From contig CP048838.1 in assembly GCA_012317185.1 (NCBI GenBank), positions 310,001 to 374,000 of the forward strand: DNA of 64,000 nucleotides, given 5' to 3'. This stretch comes from [Clostridium] innocuum. GTDB taxonomy: Bacteria > Bacillota_I > Bacilli_A > Erysipelotrichales > Erysipelotrichaceae. The stretch's first letter is position 1. Every line of letters starts with the position of its first letter. Both the position numbers and the translations under genes were made by a program. Positions 43,135 through 52,246 of this stretch are shown in pieces. The notes beneath the pieces were generated by a model. The model ran no database searches, was not told the DNA's origin, and was given only the letters and a program-made list of their open reading frames with translations.

Positions 43135-44514
43135 ATGGAAATTTTATCAGATGTTGTTAATTATCTATTAAGCTTAGGCGCAGCAATCTTTGTTCCTATT
43201 ATCATTATCATTGCCGGTTTGATTGTTAGAATGAAATTGAAGGATGCAATATCCGCAGGTATTACACTCGGGGTAGCGTTTACCGGGATGACGATGCTGA
43301 TCAATTTTATGACGGGGGCAATTTCACCGGCTGCGGAAGCGATGCTGAAAAATACAGGGATATCTCTGCCAATCGTAGATGGTGGCTGGACCACAATGTC
43401 AACCATTTCTTGGTCCTGGCCATATGCGTTCCTAATGTTTCCACTCATGATTGTCATCAATATAATCATGCTGGTTATTAAAAAAACAAATACATTCAAT
43501 GCGGACTTATGGAATGTCTGGGGTAAAATTTTTACAGCGGTTGGCGTTGTGGCAATTACCGGCAGCGTACCGCTGGCATTTCTGGTAGCCGCCATACAGA
43601 TTGTATTTGAATTAAAAACAGCGGATGTGCACCAGCGCAGAATTGAAGAATTATCCGGTATTCCAGGCGTAACCTGTACACATAAGATGGTCCTGTTTGG
43701 AGCGTTGATGTATCCGATTGACTGCCTGTTGAAAAAGATACCTGCATTTAACAAAAAATTTGATGCGGCTGCATTAAAGGATAAAGTTGGTATCTTTGCT
43801 GAGAATCATGTATTGGGGTTTATTCTGGGCGTTATCTTCGGTTTGCTTGCTCAATATCCTGTCGCAGAAACACTGACGCTTGCTATTCAGTGTGCCGCAG
43901 CCTTAACACTGTTCCCGGTCATCACAAAATATTTTATGCAGGCGCTGTCACCAATCAGTGAAGCGGTATCTGACTTTATGAATAAAAAATTCAAGGGAAG
44001 AACACTGCTTGTCGGTCTTGACTGGCCTTTCCTTGGCGGTTCCAATGAAATATGGCTGGCAGTCATCTGGTCTGTTCCGGTAACCTTGATCTGTGCAATG
44101 CTTTTACCGGGTAATGCGATACTGCCGTTTGCAGGAATCATCAATATAGCACTTGCTGTTCCTGCTTATCTTGTAACAAAGGGAAATCTTCCGAGAATGC
44201 TTATTTTATGCACACTTGGAGTTCCTGCGTTCCTGTGGGTAGGTACTGCATTTGCTCCCTTTATCACAGACCTTGCAAACACAACCGGTGCGGTAGCATT
44301 GAAGGCCGGCGAAATGATTTCCAATTCCTCGATTGACGGGCCGGTATTCACGTATGCAATTTCACAGGTATTTGATGTGATCAACGGCAACTGGATTCCG
44401 ATTATCGTATTGTTTGTATGGGTTACCTGCTATGCATTCTACTACCGCGCATTAAGCAAAGAAAACAAGCTTGCCGAGGCGAAGGATGGTAATGCAAAAG
44501 CAGCAGGTGAGTAG
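43135..44514 (+). CDS. PTS galactitol-type EIIC permease
   Basis: This 459-residue membrane protein has the GatC layout: FVPIIIIIAGLIVRMKLKDAISAGITLGVAFTGM at the N-terminus, the WSWPYAF segment and DWPFLGGSNEIWLAVIW near 305. About eleven hydrophobic segments are visible. It takes up the sugar or polyol phosphorylated by the EIIA/EIIB proteins of this operon. Two bases separate its stop from the DhaL start. Confidence 0.9.
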   Translation: MEILSDVVNYLLSLGAAIFVPIIIIIAGLIVRMKLKDAISAGITLGVAFTGMTMLINFMTGAISPAAEAMLKNTGISLPIVDGGWTTMSTISWSWPYAFLMFPLMIVINIIMLVIKKTNTFNADLWNVWGKIFTAVGVVAITGSVPLAFLVAAIQIVFELKTADVHQRRIEELSGIPGVTCTHKMVLFGALMYPIDCLLKKIPAFNKKFDAAALKDKVGIFAENHVLGFILGVIFGLLAQYPVAETLTLAIQCAAALTLFPVITKYFMQALSPISEAVSDFMNKKFKGRTLLVGLDWPFLGGSNEIWLAVIWSVPVTLICAMLLPGNAILPFAGIINIALAVPAYLVTKGNLPRMLILCTLGVPAFLWVGTAFAPFITDLANTTGAVALKAGEMISNSSIDGPVFTYAISQVFDVINGNWIPIIVLFVWVTCYAFYYRALSKENKLAEAKDGNAKAAGE

Positions 44515-44516
44515 GC

Positions 44517-45188
44517 ATGTCTTTTACTAATAAAGAAGGTAAGCTTATCGTATTGAATATCATAGATACAATACAAAAGCATAAGGATTACCTAAGTGAA
44601 ATAGATGGTGCAATCGGTGATGGCGATCATGGTATCAATATGAATAAAGGAGTAACGATCGCAAAGTCACAGGTGGAAAAAAACGAGACATTAAGTGAAG
44701 CGCTGTGCACGCTTTCCTGTGTGCTTATGGAAAAAATAGGAGGATCCATGGGGCCTCTCTACGGTTCAATTTTTATGGGAATGCAGGCCGCATTGGGAAA
44801 TGCAGAATACATTAACGGTGCAATCATTGAAAAGATGCTGAAGCAGGCCTATGACAATATTCAGATGATCTCACCGGCTAAGCCAGGAGATAAAACATTG
44901 GTAGATGTCCTTGCTCCTGCTGTTTCAGCGTATGCATCAGTCTTTGAAAAAACACAGGATACATGCGCTGCTCTTACAGCCTGCTCACAGGCTGCAGAAG
45001 AGGGGATGCAGGCGACCTGTGATATGCAGGCTAAATTAGGCAGAGCATCACGTCTGAAAGAAAAATCAATCGGTCATCAGGATGCAGGGGCAACCTCCTG
45101 CTGCCTGATTCTGCAGACATTCTGCTCAACGATAATAGCGTTGGAAAAAGCTTCACGAAAGGAGACTGGAGATGCAGCGATTTGTTAA
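44517..45188 (+). CDS. dhaL: Dihydroxyacetone kinase-like DhaL subunit, pair 1
   Basis: This 223-residue protein is an all-alpha DhaL/DAK2 domain. GAIGDGDHGINMNKG near residue 30 contains the Asp residues that hold two Mg ions with the nucleotide; GGSMGPLYGSIFMG and GHQDAGATSC follow. DhaL binds ADP or ATP and acts with DhaK. Its 3' end overlaps the DhaK start by 17 bp. The usual phosphate carrier DhaM is not encoded in this operon, so ATP or a PTS component may be the donor. Confidence 0.88.
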   Translation: MSFTNKEGKLIVLNIIDTIQKHKDYLSEIDGAIGDGDHGINMNKGVTIAKSQVEKNETLSEALCTLSCVLMEKIGGSMGPLYGSIFMGMQAALGNAEYINGAIIEKMLKQAYDNIQMISPAKPGDKTLVDVLAPAVSAYASVFEKTQDTCAALTACSQAAEEGMQATCDMQAKLGRASRLKEKSIGHQDAGATSCCLILQTFCSTIIALEKASRKETGDAAIC

Positions 45189-46170
45189 CGATCCGGACAT
45201 GATTGTAGATGATATGTTAAAGGGGTATGTGAAATGTCATAAGGATATCCTTCATATCAGTGAAAAGAACGATCATGTAGTTGTGAAAAACCGGCAAAGG
45301 AAGCATAAGGTAGGAATCGTAAGTGGAGGGGGAAGCGGTCATGAGCCATGTTTTCTTGGTTATGTCGGCGAACACATGCTGGATGCTGTAGCAGTAGGAG
45401 AAGTATTTTCTTCTCCCCCTGCCACTGCGTTTCATCAGGCATTTTTAGAGGCTGATACCGGTGCAGGCGTTGCCTGTCTGTTTGGCAATTATGCCGGCGA
45501 TAATATGAATGTGAAAATGGCAGTACAAATGGCGGCAATGCAGCAGGTAAATGTACGCTATGTTACGGCCAATGATGATATTGCAAGCGCACCGTTGGAT
45601 GAAAAAGAGAAGCGTCATGGAATTGCAGGAAGTCTGTTCATGTGGAAAATCGGGTGTGCAAAGGCAGAGCTTGGCGGTACGCTGGATGAAGTGATCGATG
45701 CAGCACAGGCTGCTGTAAATGAAACCAGAAGCTTGTGTGTAGGGCTGACCCCCTGCTCAATACCTGCTGTCGGTCATGCTAATTTTGAGATTCAGGAAGG
45801 TACCATGGAATATGGTATCGGACATCATGGTGAGCCCGGGCTGATTGTAGAATCATTGAAAAGCGCAATAGAAATCGCCGCGGTACTCTGTGAGAAAATA
45901 GAAGCAGATTTAAAGCTGAAGCATGGAGAAGAAATATCTGTCATCGTATCCGGGCTGGGCGGAACGCCAATTATGGAGCTTTATGTTCTTTATGATGAGA
46001 TAGAGAATTATTTTACAGAACGCGATATTTCAGTCTATCGCTCCTTTGTAGGTGATTATGTAACCTCGTTGGAGATGAGTGGAGCTGCGCTGACGGTGAT
46101 GCGTATGAAGGAAGAATTTAAAGAATTGCTGGATTTTCCTGTTGATACACCGGCAATCACTATAAAATGA
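45172..46170 (+). CDS. dhaK: Dihydroxyacetone kinase-like DhaK subunit, pair 1
   Basis: This 332-residue protein is a DhaK/DAK1 domain: FVNDPDMIVDDMLKGY at the start, GGGSGHEPCFLGYVG with the catalytic His near 57, and GIGHHGEPGL near 220, where a His binds the substrate covalently as a hemiaminal. All key residues are present. Paired with the DhaL upstream, it phosphorylates dihydroxyacetone or a related short ketose such as erythrulose. Confidence 0.88.
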   Translation: MQRFVNDPDMIVDDMLKGYVKCHKDILHISEKNDHVVVKNRQRKHKVGIVSGGGSGHEPCFLGYVGEHMLDAVAVGEVFSSPPATAFHQAFLEADTGAGVACLFGNYAGDNMNVKMAVQMAAMQQVNVRYVTANDDIASAPLDEKEKRHGIAGSLFMWKIGCAKAELGGTLDEVIDAAQAAVNETRSLCVGLTPCSIPAVGHANFEIQEGTMEYGIGHHGEPGLIVESLKSAIEIAAVLCEKIEADLKLKHGEEISVIVSGLGGTPIMELYVLYDEIENYFTERDISVYRSFVGDYVTSLEMSGAALTVMRMKEEFKELLDFPVDTPAITIK

Positions 46171-46246
46171 AATTTGAGAAAGCTGTGCGGATCAGTAGAG
46201 GATGATGCTGCCCTGCTGATCACGTTATTTATAAGGAGGAATCGCA

Positions 46247-48325
46247 ATGTCGTTGGATGAAAGAGGCTTGAATATTTTAAAACTGCTTGTAAATAATCCG
46301 ACGATCAGTGGTTCTCAACTGGAAAAAGAAGCAGGATTGTCACGAAAACAGCTTAGTTATTCTTTAGCGAAGATAAATTTTTATCTGAAGGAAAATGGAT
46401 TTGAAGAAATCGGAAGAATGCGGACGGGGAAATTTATCATACCCCATAATGTTATCAATTCCTATAAAACAAATCAGTTCACCTTTGATGAAGGTGCGTA
46501 TGTATTTATAGAAAAAGAGCGTCTTTACTTGATTGCCCTGATTCTCTTGCAGCATAAAGAGGAGCTCAGTATTAACCATTTCACCTCGATCCTGAGGATT
46601 AGCAAGAATACGGTTTTGAATGATTTGAAAAAACTGCAGACGGTGATTTTACAGGAATTCGATTTGAAGCTATGGTATGATCGTTCCAAGGGATATTATC
46701 TGGTTGGCAAGGAATATGAAAAGCGTACGTTGATGATTCGCATGATTCAAAGCATCCTGCCGTTGCTGAGCGGAGAATCTATTCTGCTTTCCATACTTGA
46801 AATTGATGAGGAACGGATCCGGATGCTTTGTGCCGATGTAGAGGAAGTAGAAAAAACCTTGAAAGTACGTTATACCGATGAACGGATACGGGAGATTCCC
46901 TTTATCCTATATTTCATTCTTATTCGAATCGAGGCTCAGAAATTTTTGGATGTGCTTCCGGAGGATTATCAGCATATTGCAGGTACCAGTGAATATGGCT
47001 CTATTATGAATATCTTCGCTAAATATGATATCCAGAATACAATGGATAAATTATATCTGGTATCACAGTTTCAGATATCAAGTGTTAATTTTGAAGACAG
47101 CCGCAGTAAGAAATTTGAAAAGGAACTGGCGGAAGCGGCAGAGAAGACACTTGAGAATTTTGAAAATCTCGTCTGTATTCGTTTTCAGGATCGTAAGGCC
47201 CTGCTGGATGCTCTGATTCAGCATCTGAAACCGGCCCTTTACAGAATACGCTATCAGTATCATATCGAAGGCAATATTCTCAATATGATACTTCCTCATC
47301 ATTCCTATCTATTTGAAATCACAAGACATGCAATGGTGCCGTTTGAGGAGATGTTCCATATTCTTATTCCGCAAGAGGAAATGGCGTATATCACCATCCT
47401 GTTTGGCGGGTGGATGACAAAGGAAGGAACACTGGATTTTCTTGAGAAAAAAAGAAGAGCTATTGTCGTTTGTACCAATGGTATTTCCATTTCCAATTTT
47501 CTGTTTCTGAAGCTGAAGGAGGCATTCCCTGAGCTTGAATTTCTTTGTTCTTTATCCTCACGGCAGTTTTACGAATACCATAAGGAATATGATGTTGTAT
47601 TTGCTACCGTTCATCTTGATACAGCGGTACCACAATTTCTGGTAAAGCCGATTATGGATGATAACGATTTGCATAATCTTCGCAAAAAGGTGTTCAACGA
47701 GCTTTTGAATAAAACTATTTATGAGGTTAACTCAGCAAGTCTACTTCATGTTATTGGTAAATATGTGGATGTAAAGGACCGTAAAGGACTGTTGACGGCA
47801 TTAAAAAGCTATCTTGGTGAAACCACGCAGGAAATGGTTCTGACAGAGCATTGCCATCAAATGGACACAAACAATCTTCATGATCTGTTAACACCGGAAA
47901 CCGTGCATATAGCAGGGCATGAACTAACCTGGATGGAAGCTATTCAAACTGCATCGGAACCATTGCTGAGAAATGGCTGTATTACAACGAAATATATAGA
48001 AAATATGATTTACAGCGTCAAATATGATAAACCGATCTGGACGATTGCGGATGGTCTGCTGCTGGCACATGCAAGTGTAGAGGAGGGGGTTAATGCATTG
48101 GGCATGTCCCTTCTAAAGCTGCCGGAAAGTATTTGCTTTAATGGTTATATGGAAGCTGTTATCGTTGTCGTTATGGCAACACCAAATCGTGAAATTCATT
48201 TAAAGGCGCTGTATGCACTGATTGATATCGTAGAAAATGAAGAAGATTTTAATCGGATGAAGTCTACAGACTCCATTTCGGAAATATTAGATATAATATC
48301 TAAAGAAAGGTACGAGGTATGTTAG
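46247..48325 (+). CDS. PRD-containing transcription regulator with EIIB and EIIA domains
   Basis: This 692-residue regulator has two N-terminal HTH domains (ISGSQLEKEAGLSRKQLSYSL and LRISKNTVLNDLKKL), PRD-type phospho-regulated regions (about 180-390), an EIIB-Gat-like domain with AIVVCTNGISISNFL, and a C-terminal EIIA-Fru domain with the His in LLLAHASVEEG. The layout is that of MtlR/LicR-type activators controlled by PTS phosphorylation. It sits inside the operon, which it most likely controls. It overlaps the aldolase start by 7 bp. Confidence 0.9.
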   Translation: MSLDERGLNILKLLVNNPTISGSQLEKEAGLSRKQLSYSLAKINFYLKENGFEEIGRMRTGKFIIPHNVINSYKTNQFTFDEGAYVFIEKERLYLIALILLQHKEELSINHFTSILRISKNTVLNDLKKLQTVILQEFDLKLWYDRSKGYYLVGKEYEKRTLMIRMIQSILPLLSGESILLSILEIDEERIRMLCADVEEVEKTLKVRYTDERIREIPFILYFILIRIEAQKFLDVLPEDYQHIAGTSEYGSIMNIFAKYDIQNTMDKLYLVSQFQISSVNFEDSRSKKFEKELAEAAEKTLENFENLVCIRFQDRKALLDALIQHLKPALYRIRYQYHIEGNILNMILPHHSYLFEITRHAMVPFEEMFHILIPQEEMAYITILFGGWMTKEGTLDFLEKKRRAIVVCTNGISISNFLFLKLKEAFPELEFLCSLSSRQFYEYHKEYDVVFATVHLDTAVPQFLVKPIMDDNDLHNLRKKVFNELLNKTIYEVNSASLLHVIGKYVDVKDRKGLLTALKSYLGETTQEMVLTEHCHQMDTNNLHDLLTPETVHIAGHELTWMEAIQTASEPLLRNGCITTKYIENMIYSVKYDKPIWTIADGLLLAHASVEEGVNALGMSLLKLPESICFNGYMEAVIVVVMATPNREIHLKALYALIDIVENEEDFNRMKSTDSISEILDIISKERYEVC

Positions 48326-48987
48326 AGAATTTAAAAAAAGATGTATGTGAGATTGCGAAAAGAGCACAGCGTGATGGATTATGCAAGCATAAATCAGGGA
48401 ATTTCTCAGCCCGTGATGTGAAAAGCGGCTATATTGTTATTACACCGACAAGTGTGGATCGTGAGCTGCTGACTCCAAGAGATATGATCGTGATGGATTT
48501 GGAGGCCAATGTAATTGAAAACCTGTCCGGTTTAAAACCGACAAGTGAATCGCTGATGCACATTACCATTTATAAGACCAGAAAGGATGCGAATGCTATT
48601 GCACATACCCATTCTATGTATGCAACTACGTTTGCATTATTAAATAAGCCGATTCCTGCTATCGTATATGAAGTCGCAAATATGGGACTTACAAAGGGAC
48701 GCGTGCCGGTGGCGCCTTATGGAAGACCGGGGACGATGGAGCTGGCAAACAGTGTGGTTGATGCATGCATGGAAGCTGAAAGCTTTTTGATGGAAAGTCA
48801 TGGCGCTGTAGCCTTTGATTCTCAGGATATTTATGAAGCCTTTTTGAAGGCCGCTTATATTGAGGAACTGGCACAGCTTTATTATAATGCAGTTACTGTT
48901 TTACAGGGCAAGGAACCAAAATCATTCGCTCAGGAAGAATTACAGAAATGGGAATACCCAAAAGAAATCAAATTCCCGAAGCAGTGA
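48319..48987 (+). CDS. Class II aldolase/epimerase-type protein
   Basis: This 222-residue protein belongs to the class II aldolase family (FucA/AraD): KSGNFSARD near residue 25, PTSESLMHITIYKTR near 74, the zinc-binding HTH in AIAHTHSMYAT and SHGAVAF near 155. Members split a ketose 1-phosphate into DHAP and an aldehyde or epimerise pentulose 5-phosphates. With the PTS and DHA kinases, an aldolase for the imported phosphate is plausible. Confidence 0.88.
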   Translation: MLENLKKDVCEIAKRAQRDGLCKHKSGNFSARDVKSGYIVITPTSVDRELLTPRDMIVMDLEANVIENLSGLKPTSESLMHITIYKTRKDANAIAHTHSMYATTFALLNKPIPAIVYEVANMGLTKGRVPVAPYGRPGTMELANSVVDACMEAESFLMESHGAVAFDSQDIYEAFLKAAYIEELAQLYYNAVTVLQGKEPKSFAQEELQKWEYPKEIKFPKQ

Positions 48988-48988
48988 T

Positions 48989-49621
48989 ATGATGTATTTC
49001 TATTTTGTGCGCCATGGGGAAACACTATCCAATATATGGCATACGCTGCAGGGATGGTCGGATACTCCGTTGACGGAAAAGGGAATCGCACAGGGAAAGG
49101 CTTTGGGAAGAGGACTGGCAAATACACCGTTTGAGAAGATATATTCATCAACAAGTGAACGCGCTTATGATACTGCCTGTTATATACGGGGAAAAAGAAA
49201 TATGGAGATAACCATGTGCAGGGGTCTGAAGGAAATGAATTTCGGTACCTTTGAAACCAAGGCCAATACATTTGCCGGATGTGAAACCTATCTACAGAGA
49301 ATTCAGTTTCCATGGAAGGCTGCCGGTGGAGAAAATCTGGAGGATGTCTGCCAGCGAATCCATCAGACAATGAGACAAATATTGGAAGAGAATAAAGGGG
49401 GACATGGGAATATTCTATGTGTGAGTCATGGAATTTCCATACTGGCTGCTCTGCATACTGCGGATAAGGAAGTTTATGAAGAATGTCTGAGGAATGAAGT
49501 GAGGTTTGGAAATTGCAGTGTGACAATTATCGGCTATCATAAGGGAAGGTACACGGTAGAATGCATCAACTCAACAGAATATGTTACAAAGGGAGGCTAT
49601 TATGAAAAAGATTATCAATGA
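48989..49621 (+). CDS. Histidine phosphatase (phosphoglycerate mutase-like)
   Basis: This 210-residue protein has the RHG motif FYFVRHGETLSN at the N-terminus and the second catalytic His in VSHGISI near 145. SSTSERAYDTA matches the LxRA(x)(x)T segment. The broad superfamily dephosphorylates sugar phosphates. ATG at 48989 or 48992 is possible, right after the aldolase stop. It overlaps the next DhaK start by 20 bp. Confidence 0.88.
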   Translation: MMYFYFVRHGETLSNIWHTLQGWSDTPLTEKGIAQGKALGRGLANTPFEKIYSSTSERAYDTACYIRGKRNMEITMCRGLKEMNFGTFETKANTFAGCETYLQRIQFPWKAAGGENLEDVCQRIHQTMRQILEENKGGHGNILCVSHGISILAALHTADKEVYEECLRNEVRFGNCSVTIIGYHKGRYTVECINSTEYVTKGGYYEKDYQ

Positions 49622-50588
49622 CCCGAATAAGTATCTATCGGAGATGCTGGAAGGGATCTATATCGCTCATCAAAATCAATTGACATATGTAAATGATGAT
49701 CCGCAATGTCTGGTTACCAAAACAAAAAAAGCAGGGAAGGTGGGAATCGCAACCGGTGGAGGAAGCGGACATCTGCCTTTGTTTCTGGGATATGTAGGTG
49801 ACGGTATGCTGGACGGCTGCAGTGTAGGCGATGTCTTTCAGTCTCCAAGCGCTGAACAGATGCATGCAATCACAAAAGAGATTGATTCAGGTGCCGGAGT
49901 TCTCTATATTTACGGAAATTACAATGGGGATATATTTAATTTTGATATGGCGGCAGAAATGGCGGATTTTGAGGATGGAATTCGTGTGGAAACAGTGCTT
50001 GGTGCAGATGACGTCGCTAGTATCGGACCGCTTTCGCAGGACGAGAAGACAACAAGGCGGGGTGTTGCAGGTATTTTCTTTGTTTATAAATGTGCCGGAG
50101 CAGCTGCTGATAAAATGATGAGCCTTGACACTGTGACACGCATTGCAAGAAAAGCAAGCTGGAACACAAGGACGCTGGGTGTTGCTTTAACATCCTGTGT
50201 CGTCCCCCGTGTCGGGCATGCCGGTTTTCATATCGAAGAGGATGAAATGGAAATCGGAATGGGAATTCATGGAGAAACGGGTATTCGCAGAGGAAAGATT
50301 GAAACAGCTGATCAGATAATAGAAGATCTTCCTTATGCACCTGGCGATCGTGTTGCGGTACTTGTAAATGGTCTGGGGGCGACTCCACTGGATGAACAAT
50401 ATATCGTAACGAGAAAAATCAATCAGCTTCTCATGGATAAAGGAATAGCTGTTCACCGCTATTATGTGGGGGAATATGCAACCTCACTGGAAATGGCAGG
50501 AGTATCCATATCCTTACTGAAGCTTGACGAAGAGCTTACAGAGCTGATTGATTATCCGGCAAATACCCCGTTCTTTAAACAGCTGTAG
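49602..50588 (+). CDS. dhaK: Dihydroxyacetone kinase-like DhaK subunit, pair 2
   Basis: This 328-residue protein is a second DhaK domain: INDPNKYLSEMLEGI, GGGSGHLPLFLGYVG and GMGIHGETGI near 215 with the covalent His. The normal GSGHEP motif reads GSGHLP here, and GHHGEPG of pair 1 reads GIHGETG, so its substrate may differ from that of pair 1. The start at 49602 follows GGGAGG. Confidence 0.86.
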   Translation: MKKIINDPNKYLSEMLEGIYIAHQNQLTYVNDDPQCLVTKTKKAGKVGIATGGGSGHLPLFLGYVGDGMLDGCSVGDVFQSPSAEQMHAITKEIDSGAGVLYIYGNYNGDIFNFDMAAEMADFEDGIRVETVLGADDVASIGPLSQDEKTTRRGVAGIFFVYKCAGAAADKMMSLDTVTRIARKASWNTRTLGVALTSCVVPRVGHAGFHIEEDEMEIGMGIHGETGIRRGKIETADQIIEDLPYAPGDRVAVLVNGLGATPLDEQYIVTRKINQLLMDKGIAVHRYYVGEYATSLEMAGVSISLLKLDEELTELIDYPANTPFFKQL

Positions 50589-50599
50589 GAGAATTTAAT

Positions 50600-51223
50600 A
50601 TGGATGTTAAATATATAAAAAGCCTGTTAAACTGTTTTGCAGAGGTTATGCAGGAGAATAGAGAGTTCTTAATTGAACAGGATAGTATCGTGGGAGACGG
50701 GGATCTCGGCTTAACGATGAGTGACGGTTTTCAGGCTGCTGCGGAGGCTGTACGCAAAAGCGATGAAACAGATGCAGGCAAGCTATTATATATGGCAGGA
50801 AAAGCGATGTCTGTTGCCGTACCCTCTACAATGGGTACCCTGATGGCAAGTGGATTTATGCAGGCGGGGAAAGCGTTAAAGGGTGTCTGTGAGCTCGATC
50901 TGAACCATATAGCACAGTTCTTTCAGGCATATGAAGCTGGTGTGATGCACAGAGGAAAAGCAAACATAAACGAAAAAACGTTCCTTGATGGTATTGACCC
51001 TGCTGTACAGAGTATGAGAAGCAGCCTAGAAAACCATGAGAGCCTGGAAAGCTTCGCACAAAAAGCATATGAGGCAGCATGTGCAGGCTATGAAAATACT
51101 GCTACCATGCTGGCGGTTCATGGCAGGGCGGCTACCAGAGGAGAACTGAGCCGTTCGCTGAAAGATCCGGGGGCCTGCGTTGCTATGCTGATGATGAAGG
51201 CATTTGTGAAATCCGTTAAATAG
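50600..51223 (+). CDS. dhaL: Dihydroxyacetone kinase-like DhaL subunit, pair 2
   Basis: This 207-residue DAK2-domain protein has SIVGDGDLGLTMSDG near residue 32; the Asp residues for Mg-nucleotide are kept but the His of DGDHG is Leu. PSTMGTLMASGFMQAGKA and GRAATRGELSR follow. It completes the second DhaK/DhaL pair in the opposite gene order to pair 1. It is the last gene of the operon; a terminator follows. Confidence 0.86.
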   Translation: MDVKYIKSLLNCFAEVMQENREFLIEQDSIVGDGDLGLTMSDGFQAAAEAVRKSDETDAGKLLYMAGKAMSVAVPSTMGTLMASGFMQAGKALKGVCELDLNHIAQFFQAYEAGVMHRGKANINEKTFLDGIDPAVQSMRSSLENHESLESFAQKAYEAACAGYENTATMLAVHGRAATRGELSRSLKDPGACVAMLMMKAFVKSVK

Positions 51224-51342
51224 CAATGGTGGCTAACTATTTCTGAATGCAGATAGCCAGATAGTATACGTCATGCCTGCGTGATCGGTGCATAAAGTAG
51301 CAAGGGAAGACGCAGACTGAAATTCGGATAGGAAACAAAGAA

Positions 51343-51376
51343 AAGGACTGTGTCTATATGATGACAGTCCTTCTTA
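51343..51376. terminator. Terminator between convergent operons
   Basis: AAGGACTGT pairs with ACAGTCCTT, followed by a T-rich tract. Confidence 0.75.
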
Positions 51377-51410
51377 TAGTAGATAGACAAACGGATTTTC
51401 TACATTTCCT

Positions 51411-52043
51411 TTATCGTAGATAAAAATCATCCTCGAAGGTACGTGCTCCGCTATCGGTTAACGGATGCTCAAGTGATTTCATATACAATGTGTATGGAAT
51501 CGCGGCATAGTCCACCTTCATTGCTGCCAGCTTCTCCAGCTGTGCCAGATTCTTGATGGATGCGGCAACGGTTTTCACCGGATATCTCTTAGCTGCTATC
51601 ATTTCCTGAATATTGCTGAGAATACGCATGGCATCACTTCCGTACTCCTCGTTTCTTCCGATAAAGAAAAACAGATAATCCACATGGGCATTGATGGCTG
51701 CCACAGCCTGTCCCATGGTGAAAATCAGTGTCATTGCCGTTTTAACTCCACGTTTATGCAGCGTGTCTGCAAGATGCAGACCATCCTTTGAAAAATTGAT
51801 TTTAATAACGATCTCATTGTATAGGGCAAGAAGCTCCTCTGTCTGCTGCAGAATTTCCTCATAGGTTCCGATGACCTCTCCACTTAGGAAATCAAGCTCC
51901 CTGTTTGAATAGCCGTTAACAAAATCATGCAGACGGATATCGTTTTTGCGATACATACTTGTGTTGGCTGTTACACCTCTTGCGCCCAGCATCAAAGCCT
52001 CTTCTATTTCCTGTGCATTTCCGCTGTCAATCAGATACAGCAT
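51411..52043 (-). CDS. Fructose-6-phosphate aldolase (FSA)/transaldolase-like protein
   Basis: This protein of about 210 residues has the short transaldolase pattern: YLIDSGNAQEIEEALMLGARGVTAN and the Schiff-base Lys in EIVIKINFSKDGL near residue 80. FSA enzymes form fructose 6-phosphate from dihydroxyacetone and glyceraldehyde 3-phosphate. It is convergent to the DHA kinase operon, which fits dihydroxyacetone chemistry. The start at 52043 follows GAGGAG. Confidence 0.82.
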   Translation of the reverse strand: MLYLIDSGNAQEIEEALMLGARGVTANTSMYRKNDIRLHDFVNGYSNRELDFLSGEVIGTYEEILQQTEELLALYNEIVIKINFSKDGLHLADTLHKRGVKTAMTLIFTMGQAVAAINAHVDYLFFFIGRNEEYGSDAMRILSNIQEMIAAKRYPVKTVAASIKNLAQLEKLAAMKVDYAAIPYTLYMKSLEHPLTDSGARTFEDDFYLR

Positions 52044-52246
52044 ACCATCACTCCTCTTCTTTTTCTTAAGTATACAAAATCTGTGCATATTAGGGCCTTC
52101 ATCATGCAACCTTTGTTTCCATAAGGATGCGGTAAATATCTCCCTGTATTTTTTTCCGTATCATTATGGAAGCACTCTGTATAGTTGTGTTCTATACAGC
52201 GGTGAAAAAACACGTATAATGAAGCTGTAAAGAGGAGGTATGTATT

